A DNA stretch of 64,000 nt, taken from positions 398,315 through 462,314 of the forward strand of contig CP097971.1 of assembly GCA_023703615.1 (NCBI GenBank), given 5' to 3'. Source of the stretch: SAR86 cluster bacterium. Its GTDB lineage: Bacteria > Pseudomonadota > Gammaproteobacteria > Magnimaribacterales > D2472. The position numbers were made by a program, and so were the translations under genes. Shown here piece by piece: positions 1 through 8,976 of this stretch (position 1 is the stretch's first letter; each line of letters starts with the position of its first letter). The notes below the pieces were generated by a model. It saw nothing but the letters and a program-made list of their open reading frames with translations. It was not told the DNA's origin and searched no databases.

Positions 1-210
1 GAAGCAAAAAAAGTAGCTATTGCAGAAAAGTTAGCAAAAGAAGCAGAAGTAGCAGCTGAGGAAGAAGCTCCAGCAGAGGAAGCACCAGCTGAGGAAGAAG
101 CTCCAGCTAAGGAAGAAGCTCCAGCAGAGGAAGCTCCAGCTGAGGAAGAAGCTCCAGCTGAAGAAGAAGCTCCAGCTGAAGAAGAATCTTCAGATGATAA
201 AAAAAATTAA
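1..210 (+). CDS. rpsP: Ribosomal protein bS16, C-terminal tail only (5' end outside window)
   Basis: The open frame enters from the left edge and stops at 208-210. Its 69 visible codons are a short Lys/Ala-rich helix (EAKKVAIAEKLAKEAE) followed by about 40 residues of EEAPAEE-type repeats and an acidic SSDDKKN end. No core S16 residues are visible. The assignment rests on position directly before rimM-trmD-rplS, the standard rpsP operon, and on the fact that bS16 often carries a disordered Ala/Lys-rich tail. The last 17 bases overlap rimM. The repeat is unusually acidic for a ribosomal protein and is shared with the L19 extension downstream. Alternatively the frame could be an unrelated acidic protein, but the operon context argues against that. 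Confidence 0.72.
   Translation, partial: EAKKVAIAEKLAKEAEVAAEEEAPAEEAPAEEEAPAKEEAPAEEAPAEEEAPAEEEAPAEEESSDDKKN
63..107 (+). repeat. 45-nt direct repeat, copy A (in rpsP tail)
   Basis: Reading both genes side by side, bases 63-107 are identical to 1852-1896 in rplS. Both copies encode the same Ala/Glu/Pro repeat and are in the same frame. Surrounding bases are similar but diverge. Confidence 0.85.
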
Positions 211-730
211 CATTGAAAATTTAATTTGCATTGGATCAATTGGTAAGCCCAAGGGCTTAAGTGGAGAGTTTTTTTTAAATTCCTACTCTTATCCTAAAGA
301 AAATATTCTTAATTATTCAAATTTTATTTTTGAAAATGATTCACTTATTGATTTTAATATTTCATATGTAAAAAAGATAAACTCCAAATTTGTTGCTAAA
401 ATCGAGCAGATAAATAACAGGGAAGATATAAAAAAATATACCAATGTTCTTATATATATTTTAAAAGCAGACTTACCGGAATTAGATGATAATAATTTTT
501 ATTGGCATGAACTAATAGGGATGACTATTGTTAATGAGACCAAAAATGAAAATCTTGGTATTGTTGACGATATTGCCAACTTTGGTTCAAATGACTGTTT
601 AGTTGTAAAATGCACAAGTGAGTCTATCGATAATCAAAATAGATTAATACCTTTTATAAGAGACATATATATAAAAGAGATTGTTTCTAAAGAAATGTTA
701 ATTTTAGTTGACTGGGAAAAAAATTATTAG
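194..730 (+). CDS. rimM: Ribosome maturation factor RimM
   Basis: A 178-residue protein, normal length for RimM, which assists late 30S assembly by binding uS19 near the head of the subunit. The N-terminal domain has the family pattern IGSIGKPKGLSGEFF (residues about 14-28). The C-terminal PRC-barrel half carries the WHELIGM motif (near residue 104) and ends in LVDWEKNY. The ATG at 194 overlaps the rpsP stop by 17 bases, which suggests translational coupling. trmD follows after two bases. Order rpsP-rimM-trmD-rplS matches Escherichia coli. Sequence drift is high, but order and motifs make the call safe. Confidence 0.95.
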   Translation: MIKKINIENLICIGSIGKPKGLSGEFFLNSYSYPKENILNYSNFIFENDSLIDFNISYVKKINSKFVAKIEQINNREDIKKYTNVLIYILKADLPELDDNNFYWHELIGMTIVNETKNENLGIVDDIANFGSNDCLVVKCTSESIDNQNRLIPFIRDIYIKEIVSKEMLILVDWEKNY

Positions 731-732
731 TC

Positions 733-1449
733 ATGCGTTTCAATATTATTACAATTTTTCCAAAAATATTTAATGCCTTAGATGATGGAGTTGCTGCAAA
801 ATCTATTAAAGTTGATATCTATAACCTCAGAGAAAAAGCATTAAACAAACATGGTCAAATAGATGCTAAACCCTATGGTGGTGGTGAAGGTATGGTTCTA
901 ATGCCAGAACCATTAAAAGATACACTCTTAAGAATTCCAAAAAAAAATAAAGGAAAAGTAATTTACTTGTCACCACAAGGAAATAAAATTGATCAAAAAA
1001 AAGTAATTGAATTAACTAAAAATAATGCATTAACTTTCATATGTGGAAGATATGAAGGTATTGATCAGAGATTTATTAATAAATATGTTGATGAAGAGAT
1101 CTCTCTAGGAGATTTTGTCTTAACTGGTGGAGAATTAGCAGCAATGTGCATAATTGATGCAATTTCAAGAAATTTATCAGGAACTCTTGGAAACAAAAAC
1201 TCACTAGTTAACGATACTTTCTACAAAGGTATGCTGAAAGGTCCAACTTATACAAGACCAGAAATATTTGAAAATGAAAACATACCAAAAGTTCTTCTTT
1301 CAGGGAATCATAAAAAAATACAAGAATGGAGAGAAAAACAGTCTCTTATTCAAACATATAAAAGAAGGCCTGATTTATTAGATAAATTAGAATTAACAAA
1401 AAAACAAAAAAAAGTCTTGGAAGAATTGCATTCTAAGGATATCCTATAG
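733..1449 (+). CDS. trmD: tRNA (guanine37-N1)-methyltransferase TrmD
   Basis: A 238-residue SPOUT-class enzyme that methylates G37 of tRNAs reading CNN codons, using S-adenosylmethionine, and thereby prevents +1 frameshifts. Visible family motifs are PYGGGEGMVLMPEP (about 49-62), the trefoil-knot cofactor loop with CGRYEGIDQR (about 104-113), and LGDFVLTGGELAA (about 125-137). The C-terminal helical domain ends in KKVLEELHSK. It begins 2 bp after rimM and is followed 19 bp later by rplS. Length and motifs are ordinary for the family. Confidence 0.97.
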   Translation: MRFNIITIFPKIFNALDDGVAAKSIKVDIYNLREKALNKHGQIDAKPYGGGEGMVLMPEPLKDTLLRIPKKNKGKVIYLSPQGNKIDQKKVIELTKNNALTFICGRYEGIDQRFINKYVDEEISLGDFVLTGGELAAMCIIDAISRNLSGTLGNKNSLVNDTFYKGMLKGPTYTRPEIFENENIPKVLLSGNHKKIQEWREKQSLIQTYKRRPDLLDKLELTKKQKKVLEELHSKDIL

Positions 1450-1468
1450 CACTTTTCAGGCATGATTT

Positions 1469-2413
1469 ATGAGTAATAACGACGATAATAAAAAAAAGGG
1501 CTTTTTTTCAAGATTATTCGGAGGAATTAGCTCTGTATCTGATAAAAAGACTGAAGAGGAAATTAAAAACGTAGCCTCTGAACTTCCTTCATTGACTTCA
1601 TTGAATAAATTGAAAAAAGCAGATATTGTGGAAACTGCTAAGAATTTTGGTCTTGATTTAGATATAAGTCTCACAAAAGTAAAACTACTAGAATCTTGGA
1701 AAACACATTTTAATTTAGAGGATAATTCAGCAGAAAAAGTTCCTGCAGAAGAAGTAAAAGCAGAAGCTCTAGCTGAAGAAGTTCCAGCTGAGGAAGAAGC
1801 TCCAGCAGAAGAAGTTCCAGCAGAAGAAGCTCCAGCAGAAGAAGTAAAAGTAGAAGCTCCAGCAGAGGAAGCACCAGCTGAGGAAGAAGCTCCAGCAGAG
1901 GAAGCTCCAGCAGAAGAGGCACCAGCTGAAGAAGTAAAAGCAGCTGCTGAAGAATCACAAGAGGAAGCTCAAGCAGAAGAAGTTTCAGCTGAAGAAGTAA
2001 AAGCAGAAGCTCCAGCTGAAGAAGAGACTGCTAACAAAGTGGAAGTTTCATTAGATGAAAAATCTCCCGCTCAAATAATTTCAGAATTTGAAAATAAACA
2101 AAAAAAATCAGATATACCAACCTTTAGACCTGGAGACACTGTAAGTGTCTCAGTAAAAGTAAAAGAAGGTGATAGAACTCGATTGCAAGCTTTTGAAGGG
2201 ATTGTTATGGGTATCAAAAATCGAGGCCTAAATTCATCATTTATTGTTAGAAAGATTTCAAGTGGTATTGGTGTTGAAAGAACATTTCAATTACATAGTC
2301 CTCTAATAGACACAATTCAAATTAAAAGAAAAGGTGATGTAAGACAATCTAAATTATTTTATCTAAGAGAAAGATCAGGAAAATCTGCTAGAATTAAAGA
2401 AAGACTTGATTAG
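1469..2413 (+). CDS. rplS: Ribosomal protein bL19 with a ~199-residue N-terminal extension
   Basis: The last ~115 residues (200-314) are a complete bL19, including [19 protein letters not shown] and [19 protein letters not shown]; bL19 normally totals about 115 residues and sits at the 30S-50S interface. The first ~199 residues are extra. Residues 1-30 ([20 protein letters not shown]...) resemble the amphipathic membrane-targeting start of FtsY. Residues ~46-82 look like a small SAP/Rho-N-like helical domain ([15 protein letters not shown]). Residues ~87-190 are [14 protein letters not shown] repeats. The frame is open throughout and has no internal Met before the L19 domain (first at residue 247), so translation of the extension is likely. 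ATG 1469 is the first usable start; the ribosome site is weak. Confidence 0.93.
   Translation: MSNNDDNKKKGFFSRLFGGISSVSDKKTEEEIKNVASELPSLTSLNKLKKADIVETAKNFGLDLDISLTKVKLLESWKTHFNLEDNSAEKVPAEEVKAEALAEEVPAEEEAPAEEVPAEEAPAEEVKVEAPAEEAPAEEEAPAEEAPAEEAPAEEVKAAAEESQEEAQAEEVSAEEVKAEAPAEEETANKVEVSLDEKSPAQIISEFENKQKKSDIPTFRPGDTVSVSVKVKEGDRTRLQAFEGIVMGIKNRGLNSSFIVRKISSGIGVERTFQLHSPLIDTIQIKRKGDVRQSKLFYLRERSGKSARIKERLD
1852..1896 (+). repeat. 45-nt direct repeat, copy B (in rplS extension)
   Basis: Identical to 63-107 in the rpsP tail, 1789 bp away in the same orientation and reading frame. Recombination between the copies would delete rimM and trmD and fuse the S16 tail to L19. Confidence 0.85.
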
Positions 2414-2417
2414 ATAA

Positions 2418-3308
2418 ATGAAAAATGTACATAAAAAGGATCAAATTCTTAGTTCCTTTTTAGACTTTCTATATATACAAAAAGGTCTATCTAATAATAC
2501 GGCCTATTCATATCGAAATGATTTATTAGATTATTATCAATGGTGCTTTGATACCTATAAAACTCACCCTAAAACTAGTAAATTAATTAATGCAAATGAT
2601 TATGTATCATATTTATTTAATAATGGTTTGAAAAGCTCGTCTGTTAATAGAAAAATTTCGTCAATTAAAACGTTTTATAAATATCTAATAAAAAAAAAGG
2701 TAATACAATTTTCACCATTTGATGATTTAATTATGCCAAAAAAGCCAAATTATTTACCAATCTCTATGTCTGAGAGGGATGTAGAAATTTTGTTAAATAG
2801 TCCAAAGAAGGATGTGCTTATTGAAATGAGAGATAAAGCTATGATAGAAATGTTATATGCCACCGGAATGCGAATTAGTGAATTGGTTAATTTAAAGATA
2901 ACAGATATTGATCTAAAAAGATGTGTGGTTAAAGTTTTTGGTAAAGGTTCAAAAGAAAGATTAATACCATTCGGAGAAATAGCAGCGGAATTCATTTATT
3001 TGTATTTAAATACAAGAAAAAATGATAAGTCTAAGGCAGTTTTTCTCAGCAATAGGGGATCTGCAATCACAAGAGGAGCATTTTGGCAAAGAATAAAGAT
3101 ATACCTTAATAGAGAGGGATTAAAATCATCAATTTCACCCCATACCTTAAGACATGCTTTTGCTACACACTTATTAAATCGAGGCGCAGATCTTAGATCG
3201 GTACAAATTTTACTTGGCCATAGTGACTTATCAACAACCCAAATATATACTCATATTGCAAAAAAACGGTTAGGTGAAATTTTAAAGAAGCATCACCCTA
3301 GAGGTTAA
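2418..3308 (+). CDS. xerD: Site-specific tyrosine recombinase XerD
   Basis: A 296-residue recombinase, the usual XerD length (298 in E. coli). With XerC and FtsK, XerD resolves chromosome dimers at dif. All catalytic residues are present: Arg152 (ATGMRISEL), Lys176 (FGKGSKE), His242 and Arg245 (SPHTLRHAFATH), His268 (LLGHSD) and the nucleophile Tyr277 (QIYTH). The N-terminal SAM-like DNA-binding domain covers ~1-105. The C-terminal KHHPRG tail resembles XerD rather than XerC, and dsbC starts one base later, as in the E. coli xerD-dsbC-recJ-prfB-lysS cluster. It is therefore the housekeeping recombinase and not a mobile-element integrase. Confidence 0.95.
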   Translation: MKNVHKKDQILSSFLDFLYIQKGLSNNTAYSYRNDLLDYYQWCFDTYKTHPKTSKLINANDYVSYLFNNGLKSSSVNRKISSIKTFYKYLIKKKVIQFSPFDDLIMPKKPNYLPISMSERDVEILLNSPKKDVLIEMRDKAMIEMLYATGMRISELVNLKITDIDLKRCVVKVFGKGSKERLIPFGEIAAEFIYLYLNTRKNDKSKAVFLSNRGSAITRGAFWQRIKIYLNREGLKSSISPHTLRHAFATHLLNRGADLRSVQILLGHSDLSTTQIYTHIAKKRLGEILKKHHPRG

Positions 3309-3309
3309 T

Positions 3310-4023
3310 ATGTTAAAAAAAACAAAACTATCTTTATTATTATTATTTTTTATGAATCTTGAGTCAGATCAGGAATTAATTAAATCAAAAATTGCTTCCA
3401 TTTTACCTTCAGATGTAACGATAGAAAAAATTGAACAAAGTTCAATTGACGGTCTTTTTAAAGTTTTTTATGGTGATATTCAGCCAATATATGTGACAGC
3501 AAATGGTAGCCATTTTATTTATGGAGATATGTTTCAAATAAATAAAGATGGTATTACAAACATTACAGAAATTGATATTAATAAAAAAAGAGCGCAAGTT
3601 TTAAGCCAAATCCCTAAAAGAGAGCTTATTTCATTTGTATCTAAAAATGAAAAATTTTCAGTACTAGTTTTTACTGATGTTGATTGCGGTTATTGTCGCA
3701 AGCTTCATAGTCAAATAGAAGACTACAATAAATTAGGTATTTCAATTAATTACCTAGCATTTCCAAGATCAGGACTTGGCACAGAGTCATTTTCTAAAAT
3801 GGTTGGAGCTTGGTGCTCAAAAAACAAAAGAGATAGTATTTCTAAATTAAAAAATGATGAAAACATTGAAATCAATTTCTGTGATAGTCAACCTGTTTCA
3901 AATCATTTTGTAATTGGTCAAAAAATTGGTGTGGATGGAACACCGGCGATAATTATGCCAAATGGAAAACTTTTACCTGGATACCTCTCACCTTCAGAAC
4001 TTTTTGAGAGATTAAAAGGATAA
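3310..4023 (+). CDS. dsbC: Periplasmic thiol:disulfide interchange protein DsbC
   Basis: A 237-residue DsbC-like disulfide isomerase. Residues 1-18 form a Lys-start hydrophobic signal peptide. Residues ~20-90 are the dimerisation domain. The thioredoxin fold has the CGYC active site (Cys126, Cys129) and the cis-Pro loop GTPA. DsbC rearranges wrong disulfides in periplasmic proteins and is kept reduced by DsbD. A second cysteine pair (AWCSK and NFCDS) matches the structural disulfide of E. coli DsbC. It lies between xerD and alaC; recJ, its usual neighbour, is absent here. Confidence 0.93.
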   Translation: MLKKTKLSLLLLFFMNLESDQELIKSKIASILPSDVTIEKIEQSSIDGLFKVFYGDIQPIYVTANGSHFIYGDMFQINKDGITNITEIDINKKRAQVLSQIPKRELISFVSKNEKFSVLVFTDVDCGYCRKLHSQIEDYNKLGISINYLAFPRSGLGTESFSKMVGAWCSKNKRDSISKLKNDENIEINFCDSQPVSNHFVIGQKIGVDGTPAIIMPNGKLLPGYLSPSELFERLKG

Positions 4024-4027
4024 AATT

Positions 4028-5209
4028 ATGCCAGATCAAGAATTTAAGAACGCTGGCAAACTGCCTCCATATATTTTTGCGGAAATTAATTCACTTAAAT
4101 CAAAAGCCAGATCTAATGGAGAAGACATAATAGATTTTGGTATGGGTAATCCAGATCAGTCAACACCCAATCCAGTAGTAGATAAGTTGATAGAAACTGT
4201 TAAAAATCCAGCAACTCACAGATACTCTCAATCTGCAGGATTACCTAAATTAAGAGCTGCTATGAGAGATTGGTACATTAGAAGATATGAAGTAGATCTT
4301 GATATTGATTCTGAAATTGTTACATGTATGGGCTCTAAAGAGGGTATTGCCCATCTAGCGCTTGCTACATTGTCAAATGATGATAATGTTTTAGTGCAAT
4401 CTCCTACATATCCAATACATTCATATGGTGTTGTCATAGCTGGTGCAAATCTTCACTCAATTAGTTTAAAAAATAACGAAGATGCTTTTATAGAGGACAT
4501 AGAAAAAAAAATTATAAGTCTAAAAAGCAAACCAAAAATGATAATTATTAATTTTCCTTCTAATCCTACAACCGAGGCTGTGTCAATAAACTTTTTTGAA
4601 AAAATTGTTGAGATTGGAAAAAAATATGATATTTGGATAATTCATGATCTGGCTTATGCTGATATTGTATTTGATGGTTATAAGGCGCCGTCAATACTCC
4701 AAGTTACTGGAGCAAAAGATATAGCAGTTGAATTTTTTACTCTATCAAAATCCTATAATATGCCTGGATGGAGAGTAGGATTTTGTTGTGGCAATAAAGA
4801 ATTGGTTGGCGCATTGATAAAAATTAAGTCATATATGGATTATGGAACATTTACACCAATTCAAGTTGCAGCTATCAAAGCAATTAATGAATGTGATAAT
4901 GAGGTGAATCAAATTAGACAAATATATGAAAATAGAAGAAATGAATTATGCGATGGATTAAATAGAATAGGGTGGGATGTCACTAAACCTCTTGCAACAA
5001 TGTTTGTTTGGGCTAAGATACCGAAAAAATTTAATGACTTAGGATCATTGGAGTTTAGTAAATTATTAATTAAACATGCAAAGGTTGCTGTTTCACCAGG
5101 AGCAGGGTTTGGCGAAGATGGAGATGACTATGTTAGATTTTCACTTATTGAAAACGAGCACAGGACGCGACAAGCAGTTAGAGGAATTAGAAATTTTTTC
5201 AATGGTTAG
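4028..5209 (+). CDS. alaC: Alanine-synthesising aminotransferase AlaC
   Basis: A 393-residue class I/II PLP aminotransferase. It aligns closely from memory with E. coli AlaC over its whole length, including DIIDFGMGNPD, CMGSKEGIAHL, FPSNPT and HDLAYADI. The PLP Lys is Lys241 in TLSKSYNMPGWRVGF, and the substrate carboxylate-binding Arg is in YVRFSLIEN. AlaC transfers an amino group from glutamate to pyruvate. It lies 3 bp upstream of hom, a pairing also known in pseudomonads. A related aspartate or diaminopimelate aminotransferase is the main alternative. Confidence 0.9.
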   Translation: MPDQEFKNAGKLPPYIFAEINSLKSKARSNGEDIIDFGMGNPDQSTPNPVVDKLIETVKNPATHRYSQSAGLPKLRAAMRDWYIRRYEVDLDIDSEIVTCMGSKEGIAHLALATLSNDDNVLVQSPTYPIHSYGVVIAGANLHSISLKNNEDAFIEDIEKKIISLKSKPKMIIINFPSNPTTEAVSINFFEKIVEIGKKYDIWIIHDLAYADIVFDGYKAPSILQVTGAKDIAVEFFTLSKSYNMPGWRVGFCCGNKELVGALIKIKSYMDYGTFTPIQVAAIKAINECDNEVNQIRQIYENRRNELCDGLNRIGWDVTKPLATMFVWAKIPKKFNDLGSLEFSKLLIKHAKVAVSPGAGFGEDGDDYVRFSLIENEHRTRQAVRGIRNFFNG

Positions 5210-5212
5210 TAA

Positions 5213-6481
5213 ATGAAAAATATAAAAATTGGAATTTGTGGTTGGGGCAATGTAGCTACCGGTCTTTTTAGTGCTTTAAATACTAATAAAGATATTTTAG
5301 AAAAGAATTCTGGTGCATCATTTTCAATAAAGGTTATTGGCGCAAGAAGAGACAATCCAAAATGTGATCCTGGAAATACTTGCATTGAAAGGGATATTTT
5401 CGAAGTTGTAAATCATGATGTTGATGTTTTAGTTGAGCTTATTGGTGGTGTTGAAACTGCAAGAGAGTTAATTCTTCATGCAATTAGAAATAAAAAACAT
5501 GTTATTACTGCAAATAAAGCAGTGATTTACAGTCATGGTAATGAAATTTTTGCTGAAGCTAAAAAATATGGTGTTCATATACTTTTTGAATCCGCAGTGT
5601 GCGCAGGAACACCAATCATCAAGTTATTCAAAGAAGAGTTAGCAGGTAATAATATTTCAAAGATATCTGGAATGTTAAATGGAACCTCTAATTTTATTCT
5701 ATCAAAAATGGAGGATGGAGGTGATTTTGAACCAACCCTAAAAAATGCTCAAGAAGAAGGTTATGCAGAGCCTGATCCCACTTTTGATATTGAAGGAACA
5801 GATGCTGCTCATAAAATTGGTATACTTGCATCTTTAGCATATGGATTATCATTACCGCCCAAAAATTTTCATATCGAAGGAATAACAAAGATTGAAAAAA
5901 ATGATTTTCGTTATGCTGCTGAGCTTGGTTATACAATCAAGCATCTTGCTGTAGCAAAACTCAATGACGATAATTTAGAGTTACGAGCACATCCAGCTTT
6001 ATTAGACTTAAATTCACATTTAGCAAATCTCAAAGGAGTTAGAAATGGGATCGAGGTTGATACAGACTTAATTGGTAAAATACATATTGCTGGATCAGGC
6101 GCAGGACAAGAATCTACAGCTTCTGGGCTAATATCTGATTTAGTTTATTTATCAAATTCTTTAGAAAATATGCAAAAACTAAACGAATCAAATAAAAATG
6201 ATCAAATTCCAATTCTCGAATTCACTGATTTAATTTTTCAATACTATTTCTACATTGAAGCAGAGGATATTCCGGGTGTAATGGCTTCAATTAGTTCTTT
6301 AATGGCAAAAAATAACATTGGTATAGATAGCATTATTCAAAAAGATAAACTTGATAAAAATCATGTACCAATAATTCTAGTAACCAATCCATTTCAAGAA
6401 AAGGAACATGAAGCCCTTTTAAATGAACTCTCTCAGATTGAATCAATTAAAATAGTAAGATCTATAAGAATTGAAAAATAA
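5213..6481 (+). CDS. hom: Homoserine dehydrogenase
   Basis: A 422-residue monofunctional enzyme that reduces aspartate semialdehyde to homoserine, the branch point to threonine and methionine. The Rossmann start is IGICGWGNVATG (6-17). The substrate site signature includes TANKAVI and GTSNFILSKM, and the conserved Glu/Asp region reads EEGYAEPDPTFDIEGTDAAHK. A C-terminal ACT domain (~345-420, YFYIEAEDIPGVMASISS) would sense threonine. It is followed 6 bp later by thrC, so the two probably share one transcript. There is no fused aspartate kinase. Confidence 0.96.
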   Translation: MKNIKIGICGWGNVATGLFSALNTNKDILEKNSGASFSIKVIGARRDNPKCDPGNTCIERDIFEVVNHDVDVLVELIGGVETARELILHAIRNKKHVITANKAVIYSHGNEIFAEAKKYGVHILFESAVCAGTPIIKLFKEELAGNNISKISGMLNGTSNFILSKMEDGGDFEPTLKNAQEEGYAEPDPTFDIEGTDAAHKIGILASLAYGLSLPPKNFHIEGITKIEKNDFRYAAELGYTIKHLAVAKLNDDNLELRAHPALLDLNSHLANLKGVRNGIEVDTDLIGKIHIAGSGAGQESTASGLISDLVYLSNSLENMQKLNESNKNDQIPILEFTDLIFQYYFYIEAEDIPGVMASISSLMAKNNIGIDSIIQKDKLDKNHVPIILVTNPFQEKEHEALLNELSQIESIKIVRSIRIEK

Positions 6482-6487
6482 AACATA

Positions 6488-7876
6488 ATGTTATTTCATA
6501 GTACTCGAGGCAAAGATTCAAATAAAAGTTTTGAAGAGGTATTAATGCAAGGTCTTGCATCTGATGGAGGGTTGTTTATGCCAAATGAATGGCCTCAAGT
6601 AGATATTTCGAAACTAAAAGAAATGAATTCTTTCATAGAAATTGCAAAATATATTGTACCTTTATATACAAAATCGTCATTTACCGATGAGCAAGTTCAA
6701 AAAATACTTGATAATACTTGGCATAGTTTTTCTGATTCAAATTTGGCAAAAATAAAAGAGCTTGATGACTCAAAAATCATTCTTGAGCTTTTTCATGGAC
6801 CCACTGCAGCATTTAAGGATTTTGGATTACAACTTGCTGCAAGTTTTTTTAATGAGAGCTTAATTAGATCAAATAAAACTGCAATTGTTTTAGGAGCCAC
6901 ATCAGGAGATACAGGCTCAGCAGCAATTGACTCTTGCAAAAGATTTGATTCAATAAAAAGTTTTATCCTTCTGCCTGAGGGAAATATGTCTGAAGTACAG
7001 AGAAGACAAATGACTACTGTCAATTCAGATAATGTATTTGTTTTAAAAGTAAATGGTACATTTGATGATTGTCAAAATATTGTTAAAGAGGGATTTAAAG
7101 TAAGATCATTTCTGAAAAATGATCAATATTTGTTAGCTGTAAATTCTATTAATTGGGTAAGAATAATAGGTCAAATATGTTATTACTTTTATGCATCGTT
7201 AAAAATTAGTAAATTTAAAGAAAAACTAAGTTTTTCTGTCCCAACTGGGAATTTTGGAAATGTTTTTGCTTGCTACTCGGCATTTAAAATGGGTATGCCT
7301 CTCAATAAAATAATTGTTGCAGTTAATAACAATAATATATTACATAGATTTTTTGAGAATAATGACTATTCAAAAAATGTAGTTAAAGAAACAATTTCAC
7401 CAAGCATGGATATAAGTATAGCGAGTAATTTTGAAAGACTTATTTATGATTTTTATGCGAATAGAGATTCAAATTTATGCTCAGAATTATATTCAAATTT
7501 TCCGGAGTATCCTATTAGTGTTGAAAAAGAGTTATGGAAAAAATCTAAAGAGTTATTTGCAAGCTATACGGTTGACGATACCTCAACTGTAACTGCAATG
7601 AGAGATGTTTATAAATCATATGATTACTTGATGGATCCTCATACCGCTGTTGCACTTGAATCATCAGAGAAGCTCAAAGGTTTATATACTGGTAAAAATA
7701 TTATTCTTGCAACCGCTCATCCAGCAAAATTTCCTAAAATTCTTGAAGAAGCAAGCTTAAAAATATCAAGCGTACCAGAAAGACTATCTTTGATATTTAA
7801 CAAAGAAGAGCGATTTTTCGATCTACCTGCTTCCAAGGAGAAGATATTTAATTTTATTTCAGATCATAATAAATAG
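6488..7876 (+). CDS. thrC: Threonine synthase
   Basis: A 462-residue PLP enzyme that converts O-phosphohomoserine to threonine. It begins with the family start LFHSTRG and has the PLP-binding Lys110 in HGPTAAFKDFGLQ, then GATSGDTGSAA and the phosphate loop PTGNFGN. Length and the N-terminal threonine-synthase domain (~1-80) fit the long E. coli/yeast class. It follows hom directly and has prfB 2 bp behind it, so amino-acid synthesis and translation-factor genes are packed in one run. Confidence 0.96.
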   Translation: MLFHSTRGKDSNKSFEEVLMQGLASDGGLFMPNEWPQVDISKLKEMNSFIEIAKYIVPLYTKSSFTDEQVQKILDNTWHSFSDSNLAKIKELDDSKIILELFHGPTAAFKDFGLQLAASFFNESLIRSNKTAIVLGATSGDTGSAAIDSCKRFDSIKSFILLPEGNMSEVQRRQMTTVNSDNVFVLKVNGTFDDCQNIVKEGFKVRSFLKNDQYLLAVNSINWVRIIGQICYYFYASLKISKFKEKLSFSVPTGNFGNVFACYSAFKMGMPLNKIIVAVNNNNILHRFFENNDYSKNVVKETISPSMDISIASNFERLIYDFYANRDSNLCSELYSNFPEYPISVEKELWKKSKELFASYTVDDTSTVTAMRDVYKSYDYLMDPHTAVALESSEKLKGLYTGKNIILATAHPAKFPKILEEASLKISSVPERLSLIFNKEERFFDLPASKEKIFNFISDHNK

Positions 7877-7878
7877 TC

Positions 7879-8976
7879 ATGGATACAATTGAACTAAAAT
7901 CTTCCTTAAAGGATCTTGAAATACGTTTAATAGAAATTAGAGATGGAGTATTCAATCTTATTGCAAAAGAAGATAGATTAAAGGAAATTGAAAATGATCT
8001 TACTAAAGAGGAAGTATGGTCTGACTTAGATTTATCACAAAAAATAAACAAAGAAAAAACTTCAATAGAAAAAAATATCAACTTATTTAAATCTGTCTTT
8101 GAAAAAGTTTCAGATAATATTGTTCTTTTGGAAATCGCAATTGATGAATCAGATCAACAATCAGTTATAGAAATTTCAAAAGAATATCCAAATCTTCAAA
8201 AACAAGTCGATGATTTAGAGTTAAGCAAAATGTTCACAAAAAAAATGGATTCTTCATCTGCCTATATTGAAATTCAGTCAGGCTCAGGAGGAACCGAAGC
8301 GCAAGACTGGGCAGAGATGTTATTAAGAATGTATTCTAAATGGGCAGAAAGTAGAGATTTTTCAATAGAGGTAACTGACATATCTTACGGAGAAGTTGCA
8401 GGAATTAAATCAGCTACAATTCATGTAACAGGCGATCACTCATATGGATGGTTGAGAACCGAGACAGGAGTTCATAGACTTGTAAGAAAATCTCCCTTCG
8501 ATTCAGGTAACAGAAGACATACGTCTTTTGCATCAGTTTTTATTTCACCCGAAGTAGATGATTCAATAGAAATTACCATTAATAATTCTGATATAAGGGT
8601 AGACACCTACAGAGCATCTGGTGCAGGAGGTCAACATGTCAATAAAACTGATTCTGCTGTAAGGCTAACACATGTTCCAACAGGAACTGTTGCTCAGTGT
8701 CAAAGTGGAAGGTCACAACATAAAAATAAAGAAAGTGCATTAAAACAATTAAAATCTAAGCTTTACGAGTTAGAATTACATAAGCAAAATGAAGAAAAAA
8801 GGGAGCTAGAAGAAAGTAAATCAGACATAGGGTGGGGTAATCAAATTCGTTCCTATGTTTTAGATCAGTCTCGAATTAAAGATTTAAGAACAGGATACGA
8901 ATCAGGAAATACAAATGCAGTTCTTAATGGGGATTTAGACGAATTTATGAAAACAAGTTTAAAAGCAGGAGTATAA
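7879..8976 (+). CDS. prfB: Peptide chain release factor 2 (RF2), no programmed frameshift
   Basis: A 365-residue RF2, the same length as E. coli RF2. The stop-codon recognition tripeptide SPF is at 205-207 and the peptidyl-hydrolysis GGQ at 250-252 (ASGAGGQHVN). RF2 reads UGA and UAA. In many bacteria prfB contains an in-frame UGA near codon 26 that needs a +1 shift; here the equivalent region (around 7940-7970, VFNLIAKEDRL) reads straight through with no UGA and no strong internal Shine-Dalgarno stretch. lysS starts on the base after the stop, the canonical prfB-lysS pair. Confidence 0.97.
   Translation: MDTIELKSSLKDLEIRLIEIRDGVFNLIAKEDRLKEIENDLTKEEVWSDLDLSQKINKEKTSIEKNINLFKSVFEKVSDNIVLLEIAIDESDQQSVIEISKEYPNLQKQVDDLELSKMFTKKMDSSSAYIEIQSGSGGTEAQDWAEMLLRMYSKWAESRDFSIEVTDISYGEVAGIKSATIHVTGDHSYGWLRTETGVHRLVRKSPFDSGNRRHTSFASVFISPEVDDSIEITINNSDIRVDTYRASGAGGQHVNKTDSAVRLTHVPTGTVAQCQSGRSQHKNKESALKQLKSKLYELELHKQNEEKRELEESKSDIGWGNQIRSYVLDQSRIKDLRTGYESGNTNAVLNGDLDEFMKTSLKAGV

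Noticed and set aside
1710-1958. Leu-rich - strand open frame opposite the L19 extension
   Set aside because: It is the reverse complement of the Glu/Ala repeat; its poly-Leu composition follows from that, and it has no ribosome site.
1730-2040. Repeat array as a CRISPR
   Set aside because: The repeats are in-frame codons of one protein with no spacers of unique sequence; no other array was seen.
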